Positions 61,859-64,000 of a stretch of 64,000 bases of DNA are shown piece by piece (positions within the stretch are counted from its first letter, which is position 1; every line of letters begins with the position of its first letter). The notes under the pieces were generated by a model that worked only from the letters and a program-made list of their open reading frames with translations, ran no database searches and was not told the origin of the DNA. This DNA is from an uncultured Bradyrhizobium sp. (GTDB lineage Bacteria > Pseudomonadota > Alphaproteobacteria > Rhizobiales > Xanthobacteraceae): NCBI RefSeq assembly GCF_936928535.1, contig NZ_CAKZHY010000099.1, positions 1 to 64,000 on the forward strand, in the 5' to 3' direction. Position numbers and translations under genes: made by a program.

Positions 61859-62815
61859 TCAGTCCGCGTCGAGGACGGCCGGCTCGATCACGCCGGCGCG
61901 CTCGGTAATCACCCTGTATTGCTCGGGCCGCCGGTGGGCGGCGAAATTGAACATCTTGTCCTTGCCCTGGCGGCAGAGGTCGAGATCGAGATCGGCGACG
62001 ATCACCTCGTCGGTGAGCGTCGTGGCCTGCGCAACGATGCGACCATTGGGATCGACGATGCAGGAGCCGCCGATCAGCCCGGAGCCATCCTCCTCGCCGG
62101 CTTTCGCCACCGAGATCGCCCAGGTCGCGTTCATGTAGGCGTTGGCCTGCGTCACCAGCGTCGAATGGAAGGTGCGCAACGAGGCGTCCTCCGTGGTGCC
62201 GCCATTGGGATCATAGGCCGCCGAGTTGTAGCCAATGCAGACCAGCTCGACGCCTTGCAGGCCCAGCACGCGCCAGGATTCCGGCCAGCGGCGATCGTTG
62301 CAGATCATCATGCCCATGATGGCATGCGCCCAGGCAGAGCCGGCGCGGAAGGCGGGGAAGCCGAGATCGCCATATTCGAAATAGCGCTTCTCGAGCTGCT
62401 GGTAGCGCGCGCCCTCGCGCGGCTCGACCGATCCAGGCAGATGCACCTTGCGATAACGGCCAAGAATCTCGCCGTCGCGATCGACCAGGATGGCGCAATT
62501 ATAGCGGCGGCCTTCCGGGGTCAGTTCGGCATAGCCGACATAGAAGCCGACGCGCAGGGCCCGTGCACGATCAAACAGCCCGGCCACGGCCGGGTTCGGC
62601 ATGCCGTGCTCAAAGTACTGGTCGAGCGCTTCGCCCTCGAGCAGCCAGCGCGGAAAGAACGTGGTGAAGGCAAGCTCCGGAAACACGACGAGGCTGGCGC
62701 CGCGGCTCGCGGCCTCCTCGAGCATGTCGAGCATCCTTTTCAGCGTATGCTCGCGCCGATCGGCTTTTTGCGTCGGCCCCATCTGGGCGGCGGCCGCGCG
62801 AAGGACACGAACCAA
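61859..62815 (-). CDS. N-carbamoyl-D-amino acid hydrolase (D-carbamoylase)
   Basis: A 318-residue nitrilase-superfamily enzyme. Catalytic triad: Glu in VFPELAF, Lys in YRKVHLPGS and Cys in MMICNDRRWPESWRVLGLQG. The CNDRRWPE context, RYFEYGDLGFP and FNFAAHR near the end match the Agrobacterium D-carbamoylase. It releases ammonia and CO2 from N-carbamoyl-D-amino acids. The start is best set at the TTG at 62815, with GGAGG 5 bp upstream; the frame opens at another TTG at 62848. First gene of the operon. Confidence 0.9.
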   Translation of the reverse strand: MVRVLRAAAAQMGPTQKADRREHTLKRMLDMLEEAASRGASLVVFPELAFTTFFPRWLLEGEALDQYFEHGMPNPAVAGLFDRARALRVGFYVGYAELTPEGRRYNCAILVDRDGEILGRYRKVHLPGSVEPREGARYQQLEKRYFEYGDLGFPAFRAGSAWAHAIMGMMICNDRRWPESWRVLGLQGVELVCIGYNSAAYDPNGGTTEDASLRTFHSTLVTQANAYMNATWAISVAKAGEEDGSGLIGGSCIVDPNGRIVAQATTLTDEVIVADLDLDLCRQGKDKMFNFAAHRRPEQYRVITERAGVIEPAVLDAD

Positions 62816-62844
62816 GATTGCCTCCAATCTGTGCGCGTGCTGCC

Positions 62845-62868
62845 TCAATGGGCGAATGAACCCATTGA
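62845..62868. promoter_or_regulatory. Candidate LysR operator
   Basis: TCAATGGG-CGAATGAA-CCCATTGA, perfect 8-bp arms with an 8-bp spacer, containing the T-N11-A form. It lies in the divergent promoter between the carbamoylase (start 62815) and the LysR gene (62966). Confidence 0.6.
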
Positions 62869-62965
62869 TCCGACGCGCAAATCCGAAGGCATTAGGCGCA
62901 AGCGGGGCTGCAAAAGCAATTCATCGTGCTATGATCTTTTGGCCCTAAGTATAAATGGCAGTGAT

Positions 62966-63913
62966 ATGAACCTGCGCCAGCTCGAGATCCTGCGTGCCGT
63001 CATCCGCCACCGCACCACGGTGGCGGCGGCCGACGAACTGGCATTGTCGCAGCCGGCGGTCAGCAACGCGCTGAAGACGATGGAAGCGCAGGCCGGCTTT
63101 GCCTTGTTCGAGCGCGTCAACAACCGGCTGTTTCCGACCGCGGAGGCGATGGCGCTCTACAAGGAGAGCGAGGCGATCTTCGCGCTGCATGCCAAGCTCG
63201 AGAACCGCGTGCGCGATCTGCGCGAGAACCGCTCCGGTCACCTCGCCATCGTGGCGACGCCGCCGCTCGCCTACAGCATCATCCCGACTGCACTGTCCGG
63301 CTTCCTGCGCCGCCGTCCGGAGACGCACGTGTTCTTCGACGTACGTCGCTATGAGGGCATCATCGAAGGCGTGCTCAGCCATGTCGCCGAGCTCGGCTTC
63401 GCGCTCGGGCTCACGCATCACCCCGGCATCGCGCATGAGGTGGTGCACACCGGCGAGATGGTCTGCGTGCTGCCGCCGCGGCATCCGCTTGCAGGCAAGT
63501 CCGTGATCTCGGCCTCGGACCTGTCCGGCATGCCCTTCATCGGGCTCGAACGCGGCACACGGCTCGGCGAAGCCGTGCGCGACAGCTTTGCGCGCGCCGG
63601 CGCGCCGTTCCAGCCGAGCGTCGAGGTACGCTATTGCAATACGGCCTGCGTCCTCGCGGCAGCCGGCGTCGGCGCCGCCGTGGTCGATCCCTTCTCGCCG
63701 CGGCAGAACGGCGGCCACGGCCTCGTGGTCCGGCCGTTCACACCGACGACGCGCGCGGTCGCGTATATGCTATGGTCGGAAGCCGAACCGCTGTCGCGCC
63801 TGGCAAAGGCCTTTCTCGGCGAGATCCGTAAGGAGAGCGCGCTGCTGGAGCGCACAGCGCCACACCAGCAAGATGGGCCAAGAAGCAACCAGGCTTCGCA
63901 ACGGCTGACCTGA
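62966..63913 (+). CDS. LysR-family regulator of the carbamoylase operon
   Basis: A 315-residue regulator. It begins MNLRQLEILRAVIRHRTTVA and has the helix-turn-helix LALSQPAVSNALKTME (about 28-43). The effector domain follows (about 92-295). The frame stays open far upstream (to 61745), but that part is the shadow of the carbamoylase on the other strand. It is divergent from the carbamoylase, with the inverted repeat 62845-62868 between them. Confidence 0.95.
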   Translation: MNLRQLEILRAVIRHRTTVAAADELALSQPAVSNALKTMEAQAGFALFERVNNRLFPTAEAMALYKESEAIFALHAKLENRVRDLRENRSGHLAIVATPPLAYSIIPTALSGFLRRRPETHVFFDVRRYEGIIEGVLSHVAELGFALGLTHHPGIAHEVVHTGEMVCVLPPRHPLAGKSVISASDLSGMPFIGLERGTRLGEAVRDSFARAGAPFQPSVEVRYCNTACVLAAAGVGAAVVDPFSPRQNGGHGLVVRPFTPTTRAVAYMLWSEAEPLSRLAKAFLGEIRKESALLERTAPHQQDGPRSNQASQRLT

Positions 63914-63920
63914 GGGGCAT

Positions 63921-64000
63921 ATGGCACGTATCACGATCATCGAGACCGGGCAGGTCCCGCCAAAATATCGCGGGCAGCATGGCTCCTTTCCGGACATGTT
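63921..64000 (+). CDS. Class I glutamine amidotransferase-like protein (partial)
   Basis: Open from the ATG at 63921 to the window edge. The 26 visible residues, ITIIETGQVPPKYRGQHGSF, match the N-terminus of GMP-synthase-like glutamine amidotransferases, as I recall it. The catalytic cysteine is not yet reached. GAGGGG precedes the ATG. It lies 7 bp after the LysR stop, so they are likely co-transcribed. Confidence 0.65.
   Translation, partial: MARITIIETGQVPPKYRGQHGSFPDM

Noticed and set aside
61745..62965. A 722-residue frame containing the second LysR protein
   Set aside because: The first 400 residues are the antisense of the carbamoylase, Arg/His-rich and without domains. LysR starts at 62966 with its usual N-terminus.

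Overview
The window is 64 kb of GC-rich chromosomal DNA with alphaproteobacterial gene content. The tol-pal-cpoB-tilS-ftsH block, a DUF2852 protein, TolB with a twin-arginine-like leader, several chemoreceptors and many short-spaced catabolic operons under LysR or TetR control all point to Rhizobiales, most likely Bradyrhizobium; this is inference from gene content and style, not from a search. I see no rRNA, tRNA, CRISPR array, phage or IS element. Intergenic space carries four families of palindromic repeats (called A to D here).

Layout. 1-6.1 kb: a partial TetR regulator, a PAP2-type membrane phosphatase, an orphan Flp pilin with its own terminator, and two tandem paralogous polytopic membrane proteins joined by a triple 14-bp repeat that makes two five-codon mini-ORFs. 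6.1-18.9 kb, all minus strand: a frameshifted DUF3052 gene, ftsH, tilS, cpoB, pal, then a FeeM-like N-acyl amino acid synthase and a GGDEF-EAL protein set inside the block, then tolB, tolA, tolR, tolQ. 19-24.6 kb: cysE, a fatty acyl desaturase, small membrane proteins, a DUF2852 gene and a TetR regulator that share one operator sequence, and two YCII-like proteins. 25-36.9 kb: a soluble triple-PAS chemoreceptor, an SDR, secreted small proteins, an ECF42-type sigma factor operon (DGPF protein, sigma factor, SRPBCC and VOC proteins nearby), a GhrA-like reductase, a membrane chemoreceptor, and a divergent TetR/GST pair.

36.9-64 kb is catabolic. It holds an ATP-dependent hydantoinase/oxoprolinase pair (hyuAB), a sirtuin, an SDR, an NCS2 uracil/xanthine-type permease, a C4-dicarboxylate carrier and an ABC-F ATPase. 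Next comes an eight-gene operon (55155 down to 47373) joining a spermidine/putrescine-type ABC importer to a three-subunit FAD/[2Fe-2S] dehydrogenase of the opine-oxidase/D-hydroxyproline-dehydrogenase/HcnABC kind plus a second FAD oxidase, with a divergent LysR gene. The last operon (62815 down to 56181) encodes an N-carbamoyl-D-amino acid hydrolase, a polar amino acid ABC importer, a chimeric protein (binding-protein N-terminus on a polysaccharide-deacetylase C-terminus), a hydantoin/Asp-Glu-type racemase and an amidohydrolase. Its divergent LysR gene has a clear inverted repeat in the shared promoter, and a glutamine amidotransferase begins at the window end.

The two catabolic operons read as import and deamination or decarbamoylation of modified amino acids. 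The strongest unusual signals are the mini-ORF relay at 4.07 kb, the chimeric gene at 58.3-59.3 kb, the paired TetR operators at 22.8/23.6 kb, and the signalling genes embedded in the tol-pal block.
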